From NCBI GenBank assembly GCA_035642095.1, contig DASQTB010000104.1:1-57694 (forward strand): a stretch of DNA of 57,694 nucleotides, in the 5' to 3' direction. Below the pieces are notes generated by a model that was not told the origin of the DNA, did not search any database, and saw nothing but the letters and a program-made list of their open reading frames with translations. Both the position numbers and the translations under genes were made by a program. Of the stretch, positions 15,772 through 23,376 are shown in pieces (the stretch's first letter is position 1; the number at the start of each line of letters is the position of its first letter). This stretch comes from DASQTB01 sp035642095 (GTDB lineage Bacteria; Actinomycetota; UBA4738; CALAEC01).

Positions 15772-16221
15772 ATGGAACCACTTCGCCCCGGGGACCCCGC
15801 GCCGACGATCGCCGGGGCCACGACCGATCCCGGCGCTCGGGCGGTGATGTTCTTCAAGGTGACCTGTCCGACGTGCCAGCTGGCCGCCCCCGTGGCGGAG
15901 CGGATGTACGGAGGCCTCCCCGACCGGTTCGTGGCTGTGGGCCAGGATCCTCGGGAGAAGCTCGACCAGTTCGCCGAGGATCTCGGCACCTCGTTCCCGG
16001 TGGTTGCGGACGAGCGTCCCTTCCCCCTGTCCGAGGCGTATAGGGTCCGAACCGTTCCCACGCTGTTCGTGGTTGACGGCGATCGCGTGGTCGACGTCGT
16101 GGAATCGTGGGACCGGGACGGGTGGAACCGGGCCGCAGCCAAGCTCGGCGCCCTGGTCGGATCGGCCATGGAGTCGGTGTCCTGGGAGGGAGACGGCCTT
16201 CCGCCGTTCCGCCCTGGGTGA
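15772..16221 (+). CDS. Thioredoxin-like / TlpA-family redox protein
   Basis: A 149-aa thioredoxin-fold protein. It has an AhpC/TlpA-like start (LRPGDPAPTIAG), a C32-P-T-C35 redox motif in FFKVTCPTCQLA, and the cis-Pro region VRTVPTLFVVDGD. No signal peptide is seen, so it is probably cytoplasmic. It could reduce disulfides or act as a peroxiredoxin-like protein; the two-cysteine motif favours oxidoreductase. The ATG at 15772 stands alone between the glycosyltransferase and the convergent rhomboid gene. Confidence 0.85.
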   Translation: MEPLRPGDPAPTIAGATTDPGARAVMFFKVTCPTCQLAAPVAERMYGGLPDRFVAVGQDPREKLDQFAEDLGTSFPVVADERPFPLSEAYRVRTVPTLFVVDGDRVVDVVESWDRDGWNRAAAKLGALVGSAMESVSWEGDGLPPFRPG

Positions 16222-16260
16222 GGATCTCGCAACGCCCACTAGGTGGTGGGCTCGGGCCGT

Positions 16261-17106
16261 CTACCCGGCCAGGGCGGTGGCCCGCCAGGCGACCAGCGCG
16301 GCCGCTCCCGCGGTCACCAGGAACAACGCTCCGATCTGACTGGCGGTCCGAGCGGCCCGTCGCCCGACTCCCTCGATCAGGAAGCCCCCGACGAGGCCGG
16401 CCGCCAGCCCGCCGAGGTGGGCCAGCCAGTCGATGCGGGGCAGGATGAGGCCGAACGCCAGGTTGATGGCCAGCAGCATCAGGACCCACCGGACGTTGGC
16501 CTGGGCCAAACCCAGGGAGCGGCGCCGGAGGTTGTAGGCCAGCCACGCGCCGAGCAGGCCGAACACCGCCCCGGAGGCGCCGACGGCGGCCCGGGACGGA
16601 TCGCCGAACGCGAACGAGACGGCGCTCCCGGCGAACCCCGTGACCAGGTAGATGCCCAGGAAGCGAGCGCTTCCCAGGACCTGCTCGACCAGGCCCCCGA
16701 ACACGTACAGGGCGAAGCCGTTGAGAGCCAGGTGGAACAGCCCGACGTGGAGGAACATCGCCGTAACCAGGCGGTACCACTCCCCTCGGGCCACCAGGGC
16801 CGGGATCATCGCCCCGGCCTCCAACAGGGACCCGACGCCGGCGGCCCGGAGGATCGCGTCCAGGACGAAGACGCCGATGTTGACGGCGATGATCGCCGTT
16901 GTGACCGAGCGAGGACGAGGGAGGGCCGGGCGCAGCCGACGGGCGCTCTGGCGGGCCTCACCGACGCAGACCGGGCAGTGGTGACCGACGGGCGCCGGCG
17001 TCATGCAGTCGGGACAGATCGGCCGGCCGCACCGGGTGCAGTGGACCCGGGTGGTGCGATCCGGATGCCGGTAGCAGGTCTCCACCGAGGCCATCGGGCA
17101 CGCCAT
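16261..17106 (-). CDS. Rhomboid intramembrane serine protease with N-terminal zinc finger
   Basis: A 281-aa protein. Residues 8-48 hold a Cys/His-rich B-box-like zinc site (CYRHPD, CTRCGRPICPDC, HHCPVC). Six or seven transmembrane helices follow. The catalytic dyad is Ser178 in AAVGASGAVFG and His230 in DWLAHLGGLAAG; H125-x3-N129 supplies the oxyanion helix residues. It should cleave single-pass membrane proteins within the bilayer. The start is ATG 17106, or ATG 17094 four codons later. It is divergent from the NadD-like gene. Substrates are unknown. Confidence 0.92.
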   Translation of the reverse strand: MACPMASVETCYRHPDRTTRVHCTRCGRPICPDCMTPAPVGHHCPVCVGEARQSARRLRPALPRPRSVTTAIIAVNIGVFVLDAILRAAGVGSLLEAGAMIPALVARGEWYRLVTAMFLHVGLFHLALNGFALYVFGGLVEQVLGSARFLGIYLVTGFAGSAVSFAFGDPSRAAVGASGAVFGLLGAWLAYNLRRRSLGLAQANVRWVLMLLAINLAFGLILPRIDWLAHLGGLAAGLVGGFLIEGVGRRAARTASQIGALFLVTAGAAALVAWRATALAG

Positions 17107-17152
17107 GGTACCGCCGGCCCTCGTTTCCGGTTCCGAGGATCATCATCGGGAC

Positions 17153-17857
17153 GTGGACCCGATCGCCATCCGAGCCGCGCTGGAGCGATCCCGGGCGCCC
17201 GGCGGGCCCCGGCTGGACGTGTTGCGGCCGGCTCCTGCGGTGAAGGTCCTCGGGCTGGTCCCGGGTTCGTTCGACCCGATGACGGTGGCCCACGCTGCCC
17301 TGGCGGAGGCCCTCGACACGGACCTGACCTTGTTCCTCTACTCGCCTCGGACCCTTCCCAAGCGGGCCGGGCCCGGCGGCGTCGTCCGTGCTCCGCTGAT
17401 GGAGGAGGAGGACCGGGTGGCCTCGCTGGTGGCCTACTGCCGGACCCGCCACGGTTTGGGCGTCGCCCTGAGCTCGCACGGGCTGCTGATCGATCAGGCC
17501 GAAGCGGCCGCGGCCTCGTTCCCTCGAGCCCGGCTGGTGTTCGGAGTCGGCTCCGACAAGATCGAGCAGATCCTCGACCCCCGGTGGTATCCGGACCCGG
17601 GCACCGCTCTGGGGCGGTTATTCATGCTCGCCGAGGTGGCCTACGCCATCCGGGAGGGCGATCGCGACCCGCTCCACGCCCGCCCGGGCGATGCCGCCCG
17701 GTGGCGAGGACGCCTCCATCCAGTCGAACTGCCCGAGCACGTTCGGGCGATCTCGTCCCGTCGGATCAGGGAGGCCGTCCGGCGGGGCGAGCGCGCCGAC
17801 CCGATGGTCCCCCCCGAGGTCCGGCCGTTCCTCAGCCTCGGGGGAGGGTCACCGTGA
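17153..17857 (+). CDS. NadD-like nicotinate-nucleotide adenylyltransferase family protein
   Basis: About 234 aa from GTG 17153; an upstream ATG at 17105 would overlap the divergent rhomboid start. It carries the nucleotidyltransferase signature VPGSFDPMTVAHAAL, an altered (T/H)xGH box in which TVAH has Ala for Gly, and the C-terminal ISSRRIREAVRRG, the equivalent of ISSTxIR. The fold is clear. Whether it makes NaAD or uses another nucleotide substrate is uncertain because of the altered box. Its 3' end overlaps the convergent phoR gene by 26 bp. Confidence 0.72.
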   Translation: MDPIAIRAALERSRAPGGPRLDVLRPAPAVKVLGLVPGSFDPMTVAHAALAEALDTDLTLFLYSPRTLPKRAGPGGVVRAPLMEEEDRVASLVAYCRTRHGLGVALSSHGLLIDQAEAAAASFPRARLVFGVGSDKIEQILDPRWYPDPGTALGRLFMLAEVAYAIREGDRDPLHARPGDAARWRGRLHPVELPEHVRAISSRRIREAVRRGERADPMVPPEVRPFLSLGGGSP

Positions 17858-19184
17858 ACGTCGTCCCCCGGCCGAGCTCGCTCCGGGCCCGGATCCGCCC
17901 GCCGTGCTGCTCCACCACGTGCCGGGCGATCGACAACCCCAACCCGGTGCCTCCCGTCTCCCGGGAACGGGCCCGATCGACCCGGTAGAAGCGCTCGAAG
18001 ATCCGGGGCAGGTCCCTCGTGGGGATCCCGATCCCGGTGTCGGCCACCGTCAGCGTGGCCAGGTCGCCGTCTTGGTCCACGGTGACGGTGATCATGCCGG
18101 CCTGGGGCGTGTACCGGACCGCGTTCTCCAGCAGGTTCCGGACCAGGAGGGCCAGGTCTCGGACCGAGCCGCGGACGGTCACCGGAACGGACTCCACGTC
18201 GACTCCCAGTCCACCTTCCACGGCCTGGCGGCGGAGGCGTTCGACCTCCTCGCCGACGACCCGGTCCAAGCGGACGGGCTCGATGACGGGACGCTCGGAC
18301 TCGAGCCGGGACAGATCCAGGAGGTCGGAGACGATCCGGGCCAGCCTCACGGCCTCCTTCCGAACCTGCCAGGCGAACCGCGACGCCGCCTCTCGATCCC
18401 CATCCTTGAGGGCCCGCTCCACGGTCTCCGCCGCTGCCTGGATGGACGCGGCCGGCGTCTTCAACTCATGCGATGCGTCGGCCACGAAGTCGCGGCGCAT
18501 CGCCTCGACCCGGCGGGTCGCGGTGACGTCCCGAATGACCAGCACGACGTCGCCGCTTTTGAGGACGGGCACCGCCGACGCCCGTATGATCCGGGCGGGG
18601 AGGCCCGTCTCTACCTCCCGATCACGGGGTTGCCCGTCGGATCGCGATCCTTCCACCAGCGCCCGCAGCTCATGCGGCGTCAATGTACGGACGTCCTCCG
18701 GGGTGGTCTGCAGCATGCGCCTCGCTGCGGCGTTCGCGTAGCCGACCAGCCCGTCCGGCCCGAACAGGACGATGCCTTCCTCCATGGCCGACAGGATCAC
18801 GTCACGCAGCTCCCGGTCCCGCCCGAGTCGGCTGATCCTCGTATCCAGCTCAACCGCCCACCGGTTGAGGACCGTGGCCAGGTCGGCCAGCTCGGCCGGA
18901 CCGTCTTCGGGAACGGGGGCGTCGCGATGACCGATCGACGTCGCAGTCACCGACTCCCGCATCTCCCGCACCCGGCGAACGAAGAGTCGAGCGACGATCA
19001 CCGCGATCACCCCACCGACCGCTGCCGCCGAGACGACGGCGATGAGCACCCCTGCTCCGGCCGAGAGGGCCCGGACCTCCAGCAGGGACAGGATCAGGAG
19101 GAGCGTCCCCGCCACGAGGCCACCCGCGATCACGAGGACGCCCAAGAGCAGCCGGGCGAATGTCGGTCGGCGCCGGTCTGTCAT
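17832..19184 (-). CDS. phoR: PhoR-like sensor histidine kinase
   Basis: A 450-aa kinase. Two transmembrane helices (residues 10-37 and 43-68) are followed by a HAMP-like linker, a PAS domain (about 125-225), and HisKA with H239 in DFVADASHELKTP. The HATPase domain has NLLENAVRYTP, DTGIGIP and GTGLGLSIARHV. Architecture matches PhoR of the phosphate two-component system, and phoB, phoU and pstSCAB are neighbours. Its ATG shares the TGATG of the upstream fpg stop, so it is the last gene of phoU-phoB-arsC-fpg-phoR. The separation of phoR from phoB by arsC and fpg is unusual. Confidence 0.93.
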   Translation of the reverse strand: MTDRRRPTFARLLLGVLVIAGGLVAGTLLLILSLLEVRALSAGAGVLIAVVSAAAVGGVIAVIVARLFVRRVREMRESVTATSIGHRDAPVPEDGPAELADLATVLNRWAVELDTRISRLGRDRELRDVILSAMEEGIVLFGPDGLVGYANAAARRMLQTTPEDVRTLTPHELRALVEGSRSDGQPRDREVETGLPARIIRASAVPVLKSGDVVLVIRDVTATRRVEAMRRDFVADASHELKTPAASIQAAAETVERALKDGDREAASRFAWQVRKEAVRLARIVSDLLDLSRLESERPVIEPVRLDRVVGEEVERLRRQAVEGGLGVDVESVPVTVRGSVRDLALLVRNLLENAVRYTPQAGMITVTVDQDGDLATLTVADTGIGIPTRDLPRIFERFYRVDRARSRETGGTGLGLSIARHVVEQHGGRIRARSELGRGTTFTVTLPRG

Positions 19185-19966
19185 CAGGCCCGAGTGTAGG
19201 TCTGGCAGCTGGGGCAGAAGAACGTCGTTCGTCCACCGGCCACGGTCCGCCGGAGCTCCGTCCCGCACCGCGGGCAGCGAGCGCCGGGTCCCCGGACCGA
19301 GAGGAGCCAGCCGGGGGGGAGATCGTGGAACCGATCGACCCACGTCCGGAGGACGCGGCGGACCGACCGCTCCAACCGGCGCCGCTCTTCCTCGGTCAGA
19401 TCCCCCAGCCGTCGGAGGGGGTGGATCCGGGCCTGCCACAGCGCCTCGTCCGCAGCGAGGTTGCCCACGCCCGCCACCACCGACTGGTTCATCAGGGCGG
19501 CCTTGACCTGCCCCCGGCGCCGGCCGAGCGCCGCTCGGAAGGTGCGGGCCGAGGCGTGGAGGGCATCCGGGCCGAGGGGAGCCAGCAGCCGCCGGGCCTC
19601 GTCGCGGTCGTGGGCCAGCCACACGCCGCCGAGCTTGCGCATGTTCCGGTACCGAAGCTCGCCGCGATCGGTCTGGAAGATCACCCGATCGTGGCGATGC
19701 CGGCCCGCCGGGCCGGGCGCCCAGAGAAGCCGACCGGTCATCCCGAAGTGCACCAAGACGGCCGGTCCGGTGGTCCAGGCGAGGAGCCACTTGCCGTGCC
19801 GCTCGGGCTCCTCCAAACGGTGGCCGCGTACCGCGGCATCGAGGGCCCCGTCGGTGGCGTTCCGGAGGATGGCCGGGTCCGTGGTGACGACGCGCTCGAT
19901 CAGGGCCCCGGCGGCCCGGTCCGCCAGGAACCGCCGGAAGTACTCGACGTCCGGGAGCTCGGGCAC
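19184..19966 (-). CDS. Fpg/Nei-family DNA glycosylase (MutM-like)
   Basis: A 260-aa DNA glycosylase/AP lyase that excises oxidised purines such as 8-oxoguanine. The N-terminus is MPELPDVEYF, so the catalytic Pro2 and Glu3 are present; a conserved Lys lies in RHGKWLLAW. A helix-two-turn-helix region includes NQSVVAGVGNLAADE. The C-terminal zinc finger is CPRCG...FFCPSC. It is slightly short for MutM, and D replaces the more usual E at position 6, so Nei-like specificity is possible. It lies inside the pho operon between arsC and phoR, with no obvious functional link. Confidence 0.88.
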   Translation of the reverse strand: MPELPDVEYFRRFLADRAAGALIERVVTTDPAILRNATDGALDAAVRGHRLEEPERHGKWLLAWTTGPAVLVHFGMTGRLLWAPGPAGRHRHDRVIFQTDRGELRYRNMRKLGGVWLAHDRDEARRLLAPLGPDALHASARTFRAALGRRRGQVKAALMNQSVVAGVGNLAADEALWQARIHPLRRLGDLTEEERRRLERSVRRVLRTWVDRFHDLPPGWLLSVRGPGARCPRCGTELRRTVAGGRTTFFCPSCQTYTRA

Positions 19967-19988
19967 CTCTAGGCCGACGGCGGCCAGG

Positions 19989-20399
19989 TCACGTCGTCGA
20001 CGGGATCAGGGAGGCCGCGAGATCGCGGACCCGGCGATCGATCTCGTCGCGGATCCTGCGCACCTCCTCGATCGGCCGGCCGGCCGGATCCGGCAGCTCC
20101 CAGTCCTCGTACCTCTTGCCAGGGTAGAACGGGCACTCGTCTCCGCACCCCATGGTGACCACCACATCCGCCGCCCGGACGGCGTCGTCCTCCAGCCGCC
20201 GCGGCGTCCGCGACCCGAGGTCCACCCCCACCTCGCGCATGGCCTCGACCACGGGAGGATGGATCGCCTCGATCGGCTCGGTCCCCGCCGACCGGACGTG
20301 GATCCGCCGGGCGGCCAACCGCTCCAGCAACGCCGCCGCCATCTGAGATCGCCCGGCGTTGTGGACGCACACGAACAGGACCGTGGGGGAACTGCTCAC
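19989..20399 (-). CDS. arsC: Arsenate reductase, LMW-PTP type
   Basis: A 136-aa protein with the low-molecular-weight phosphatase P-loop C11-VHNAG-R17-S at the N-terminus and the VVTMGCGDECPFYPGKRYEDW block typical of actinobacterial ArsC, with C85 and C89. It would reduce arsenate to arsenite with mycothiol or thioredoxin as donor; the actinobacterial pattern favours mycothiol but does not prove it. The start is GTG 20399, in a GTGA overlap with phoB. Being inside a phosphate-starvation operon makes sense, because Pst uptake also imports arsenate. No arsR or arsenite pump gene is nearby. Confidence 0.9.
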   Translation of the reverse strand: MSSSPTVLFVCVHNAGRSQMAAALLERLAARRIHVRSAGTEPIEAIHPPVVEAMREVGVDLGSRTPRRLEDDAVRAADVVVTMGCGDECPFYPGKRYEDWELPDPAGRPIEEVRRIRDEIDRRVRDLAASLIPSTT

Positions 20400-21094
20400 T
20401 CGACGAACTTGTAGCCCAGCCCGCGGACGGTCTGGACGTGCACCGGCTGATGTGGATCCTCTTCGACCTTCGTCCGGATCCGCTTGACGTGCACGTCGAG
20501 GGTCTTCGTGTCTCCGAAGTAGTCGGATCCCCAAACCTCGTCGATCAGGAAGTGCCGGGTCAGGAGGCGGCCCTTCCGCCGGAGGAACGTCTCGAGCAGC
20601 TCGAACTCCTTCGGAGGGAAGGTGACTCGCGCCCCCCGCACCCGGGCTTCGTGTCGTCCGACGTCGAGCTCGACCGGTCCGGCCCGGAGGATCTCCTCCC
20701 TCTCCTCGTTTGCCGGGATCATCCGGGTGCGCCGGAGGTTGGCCCTGACCCGGGAGACAAGCTCCCGCATCGAGAACGGCTTGGTGACGTAGTCGTCGGC
20801 CCCGAGCTCCAGACCGGCCACCTTGTCTGCCTCGGCGTCCTTCGCCGTGACCATGATCACGGGAGCCGTCGATTCGGCCCGGATGGCCCGGCAGACGTCG
20901 AGCCCGGAGACGCGGGGGAGCATGAGGTCCAGGATCACCAGGTCGGGGCGATCCTTGCGGAACGACTCCAGGGCTACGGCGCCGTCCGGAGCCACGCCCA
21001 CCCTGAACCCTTCCCGGTCGAGGTTATATCGCATGGACTCGGCCAGGGAGCTCTCGTCCTCGACGATCAGGATCCGGGGGGGATCAGGAAGCAT
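20396..21094 (-). CDS. phoB: PhoB/PhoP-like response regulator
   Basis: A 232-aa OmpR/PhoB-family regulator. The receiver domain (1-120) has the acidic pocket VEDE and phospho-acceptor D56 in LVILDLMLPRVSG, with K of VTAKDAE. A winged-helix DNA-binding domain (about 135-232) has RLLTRHFLIDEVWG and the recognition helix region LDVHVKRIRTKVE. The gene overlaps phoU by 11 bp and arsC by 4 bp. It should bind the PHO box at 22050 and control both divergent units when phosphate is low. Confidence 0.95.
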   Translation of the reverse strand: MLPDPPRILIVEDESSLAESMRYNLDREGFRVGVAPDGAVALESFRKDRPDLVILDLMLPRVSGLDVCRAIRAESTAPVIMVTAKDAEADKVAGLELGADDYVTKPFSMRELVSRVRANLRRTRMIPANEEREEILRAGPVELDVGRHEARVRGARVTFPPKEFELLETFLRRKGRLLTRHFLIDEVWGSDYFGDTKTLDVHVKRIRTKVEEDPHQPVHVQTVRGLGYKFVE

Positions 21095-21779
21095 CGGGCG
21101 GCTGGACTTCGGGGTGAGAGGCGTCCGTGAACTCTTGGAACGTGCCGGTCAATAGGAAGGCCACCTGTTCGGCGATGTCGACGGCATGGTCGCCGGCCCG
21201 CTCGAGCTGTCGAGAGACGATCATCATCCGCACCGCCCACTCGAGCATCGGCGGATTGACGGCGCATGCGGCGACCTCCTGGTACATGTTGCGGTTCAGG
21301 CGGTCGACCGGGTCGTCCAGCTCGGGCAAGGATGTGGCCAGCTTGAGATCGCGGCGCACGAACGCATCCAGCGCCGTGCGGATCATGGGCCGGACCACGT
21401 CGGTCATCTCCCGGAGCTGAGCCAGGATCGTCTGGTTGGCTGGCAGATCGGCCGTCTCCCGGGCGATCTTCACGATGTTGACCGCCATGTCGCCGACCCG
21501 CTCGAGGTGGAGGTTGATGTGGAGGATGGCCGTCAGCAGCCGGAGATCCTTGGCCACGGGGGTCTGCAAGGCGAGGAGCTCGAGCCACCGCTGCTCCACG
21601 GAGAGGTACCGATCGTCGATCTCGTCGTCGCCGGCGATGATCGCCTCGGCCTCGTCGTCGTCCCAGTCGCCCAGGACGTCCATGGCCCGGCCGAGCGCCC
21701 GCTCCGCCAGCTCGCCCATCCCCAGGACGTCCAGCTCCAGGGCTTCGAGCTCTTCGTGGAAGTGCCGTCTGGCCCTCAT
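21084..21779 (-). CDS. phoU: PhoU phosphate-signalling regulator
   Basis: About 231 aa from ATG 21779, the family-typical beginning MRARRHFHEELEALELDVLGMGELA; GTG 21815 would add 12 residues. The two three-helix PhoU repeats are visible, each with the E/DxxxD metal-binding pattern (HINLHLERVGDMAVNI and MMIVSRQLERAGDHAVDI). PhoU links Pst transporter activity to PhoR and restrains the regulon when phosphate is plentiful. It is the first gene of the minus-strand pho operon, facing pstS across about 450 bp of regulatory DNA. Confidence 0.95.
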   Translation of the reverse strand: MRARRHFHEELEALELDVLGMGELAERALGRAMDVLGDWDDDEAEAIIAGDDEIDDRYLSVEQRWLELLALQTPVAKDLRLLTAILHINLHLERVGDMAVNIVKIARETADLPANQTILAQLREMTDVVRPMIRTALDAFVRRDLKLATSLPELDDPVDRLNRNMYQEVAACAVNPPMLEWAVRMMIVSRQLERAGDHAVDIAEQVAFLLTGTFQEFTDASHPEVQPPDAS

Positions 21780-21969
21780 GGGGCGGGCCAACCAGTGGTC
21801 GGAGAGCCTGGCCACCGGTCAGCGAGGTGTCGTCGCACGGTGCTCCCATCGTATCCTTCCCCGGCCACTCCAGGGGATGGGGAGCACATCAGCGTGAACC
21901 GGCATCACGATCCGAGGATAGCGTCGCCATGCCTGGCGACGTCCGGCGGCGCCGGCATCTTTGGCGATC

Positions 21970-22020
21970 GTTCACCGAGCGGGACGCTTCCGTTCCGCTC
22001 ACGGTCGCCGTTCCGTCACG
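21970..22020 (+). promoter_or_regulatory. Degenerate PHO-box half-sites
   Basis: GTTCACCGAGC begins at 21970, GTTCCGCTCAC at 21992 (exactly two 11-bp units later) and GTTCCGTCACG at 22010. These resemble single PhoP/PhoB repeat units and could form a weaker accessory array upstream of the main PHO box. The third is out of register. The rest of the 450-bp phoU-pstS gap (21780-22227) shows no gene. Confidence 0.4.
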
Positions 22021-22049
22021 GATCCGCGGTGGATGGGCCTCGGTTCGAT

Positions 22050-22071
22050 GTTCACCCTGCGTTCACCTCCG
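22050..22071 (+). promoter_or_regulatory. PHO box (two 11-bp direct repeats)
   Basis: GTTCACCCTGC (22050-22060) is followed directly by GTTCACCTCCG (22061-22071). Two head-to-tail 11-mers beginning GTTCACC are the PhoP operator pattern known from Streptomyces. The site lies 157 bp before pstS and faces the phoU operon on the other side, so it should serve PhoB activation of pstS and possibly control of both units. A clear -10 could not be fixed; TAGCAT at 22099-22104 is one candidate. Confidence 0.8.
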
Positions 22072-22227
22072 GGACGACCTCCTGTCAATGGCCGCACCTA
22101 GCATCGGCGCCGTGAGGAGGGAACCAGGCGGAGCGGGGGACCGCTCGCCTGAACCCGACAGTGCTCATCGGGCCGACGTCACATCCGGCGGAGGGAACCG
22201 GTGGGTGGAGGGAGCAGAGGAGGACGC

Positions 22228-23298
22228 ATGAGGCGTGGGGGGAAGCTGTCATTTGCGGCCGGCCTGGTCGCCTTGTCGATGCTCGCCGCGGCGTGCGGTG
22301 GGAACGACGAAGCCGGCGGTGGAGGATCGAGCGAAGCCGGCGGTGGAGGATCGAGCGAGGACCTTTCCAACCTGACCGGCGAGGTCTTCATCTCTGGGTC
22401 GTCCACGGTCGAGCCAATCAGCTCGTTGGTGGCCGAGCTGTTCTCGGAAGAGGCGCCCAACGTCGAGATCACGGTGGAAGGACCCGGGACCGGAGACGGC
22501 TTCGAGCTTTTCTGCAACGGCGAGAGCGACGTCTCGGACGCGTCCCGCCCGATCGAGGAGGAGGAGATCGCGGCTTGTGAGGAGAACGGGATCCAGTACA
22601 CGGAGCTGGAGGTGGCCCTGGATGGGATCTCGGTCCTGACCAATCCGGACAACAGCGCCGTGACCTGCCTGAACACCGCCGACCTGTACGCGCTGACCGG
22701 CCCCGAGTCGGAAGGCTTCTCGAACTGGTCGGACGCGAACCAGCTGGGCGAGGAGATCGGCGGGATCGGCGTTCCCTATCCGGACACCGATCTCTCGATC
22801 ACCGCCCCGGGCGAGGAGTCGGGGACGTTCGACGCCTACATCGAGCTGGCCGGGTTCGAGGACATCGGGGTGGAGCGAGGCCTGTCTGAGGACGAAGCGG
22901 CCACCACCCGTCCCGACTACCAGTCCTCATCGAACGACAACGTGATCATCGACGGCATCGCCGGGTCACCGTCCTCGTTCGGCTGGGTCGGGTTCTCGTT
23001 CTACGAGCAGAACCAGGACGTGGTCAAGGCGATCGAGATCTCGTCCGAGGACGAGAGCGGCTGTGTCGCCCCCTCATTCGAGTCCATCGCCGACGGCTCG
23101 TACCCACTGTCGCGGTCGTTGTACATCTACGTGAACAACGCGAAGGCTGCCGAGAGCGACGCGCTGTCAGCGTACGTCGACTTCTACATGTCCGAGACGG
23201 GCCTCCAGACGGCTGTGGAGGAGGTCTCGTACGTGACGCTGCCCGATGATCGGATCGAGGCCACCCGGCAGACGTGGGAGGATGCCCAGGCTGCGTAG
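22228..23298 (+). CDS. pstS: Phosphate ABC transporter substrate-binding lipoprotein
   Basis: A 356-aa lipoprotein. The signal peptide has a lipobox LAAAC with the lipidated C23, followed by a Gly/Ser-rich linker and then the PstS fold. Phosphate-contact loops are visible as ISGSSTVEP, the SDVSDASRPI region and GEESGTFDAY. The start is ATG 22228 behind GAGGAGG; an earlier in-frame GTG at 22201 is less likely. It is the first gene of pstSCAB, downstream of the PHO box. A 24-bp duplication lies in the linker, and a strong hairpin follows the stop. Confidence 0.96.
   Translation: MRRGGKLSFAAGLVALSMLAAACGGNDEAGGGGSSEAGGGGSSEDLSNLTGEVFISGSSTVEPISSLVAELFSEEAPNVEITVEGPGTGDGFELFCNGESDVSDASRPIEEEEIAACEENGIQYTELEVALDGISVLTNPDNSAVTCLNTADLYALTGPESEGFSNWSDANQLGEEIGGIGVPYPDTDLSITAPGEESGTFDAYIELAGFEDIGVERGLSEDEAATTRPDYQSSSNDNVIIDGIAGSPSSFGWVGFSFYEQNQDVVKAIEISSEDESGCVAPSFESIADGSYPLSRSLYIYVNNAKAAESDALSAYVDFYMSETGLQTAVEEVSYVTLPDDRIEATRQTWEDAQAA
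22309..22356 (+). repeat. 24-bp perfect tandem duplication in the pstS linker
   Basis: Two identical 24-bp units (22309-22332 and 22333-22356) each encode EAGGGGSS just after the lipidated Cys. The repeat lengthens the flexible tether between membrane lipid and binding domain without changing frame, and is likely to vary in copy number by slippage. Confidence 0.95.
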
Positions 23299-23318
23299 CA
23301 CGCTCGACCCCGTCGTCC

Positions 23319-23352
23319 GAGAGGGCCGGGCCGGTCGTGACCCGGCCCTCTC
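23319..23352 (+). terminator. Strong hairpin between pstS and pstC
   Basis: GAGAGGGCCGGG (23319-23330) and its exact complement CCCGGCCCTCTC (23341-23352) form a perfect 12-bp GC-rich stem with a 10-nt loop. It sits 20 bp after the pstS stop and 24 bp before the pstC start. No T-run follows, so it is more likely an attenuator or an mRNA 3'-end stabiliser than a full terminator. It would favour excess PstS over PstCAB. Confidence 0.75.
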
Positions 23353-23376
23353 CAGGCGTGTCGCCGGAGGGGGCCC

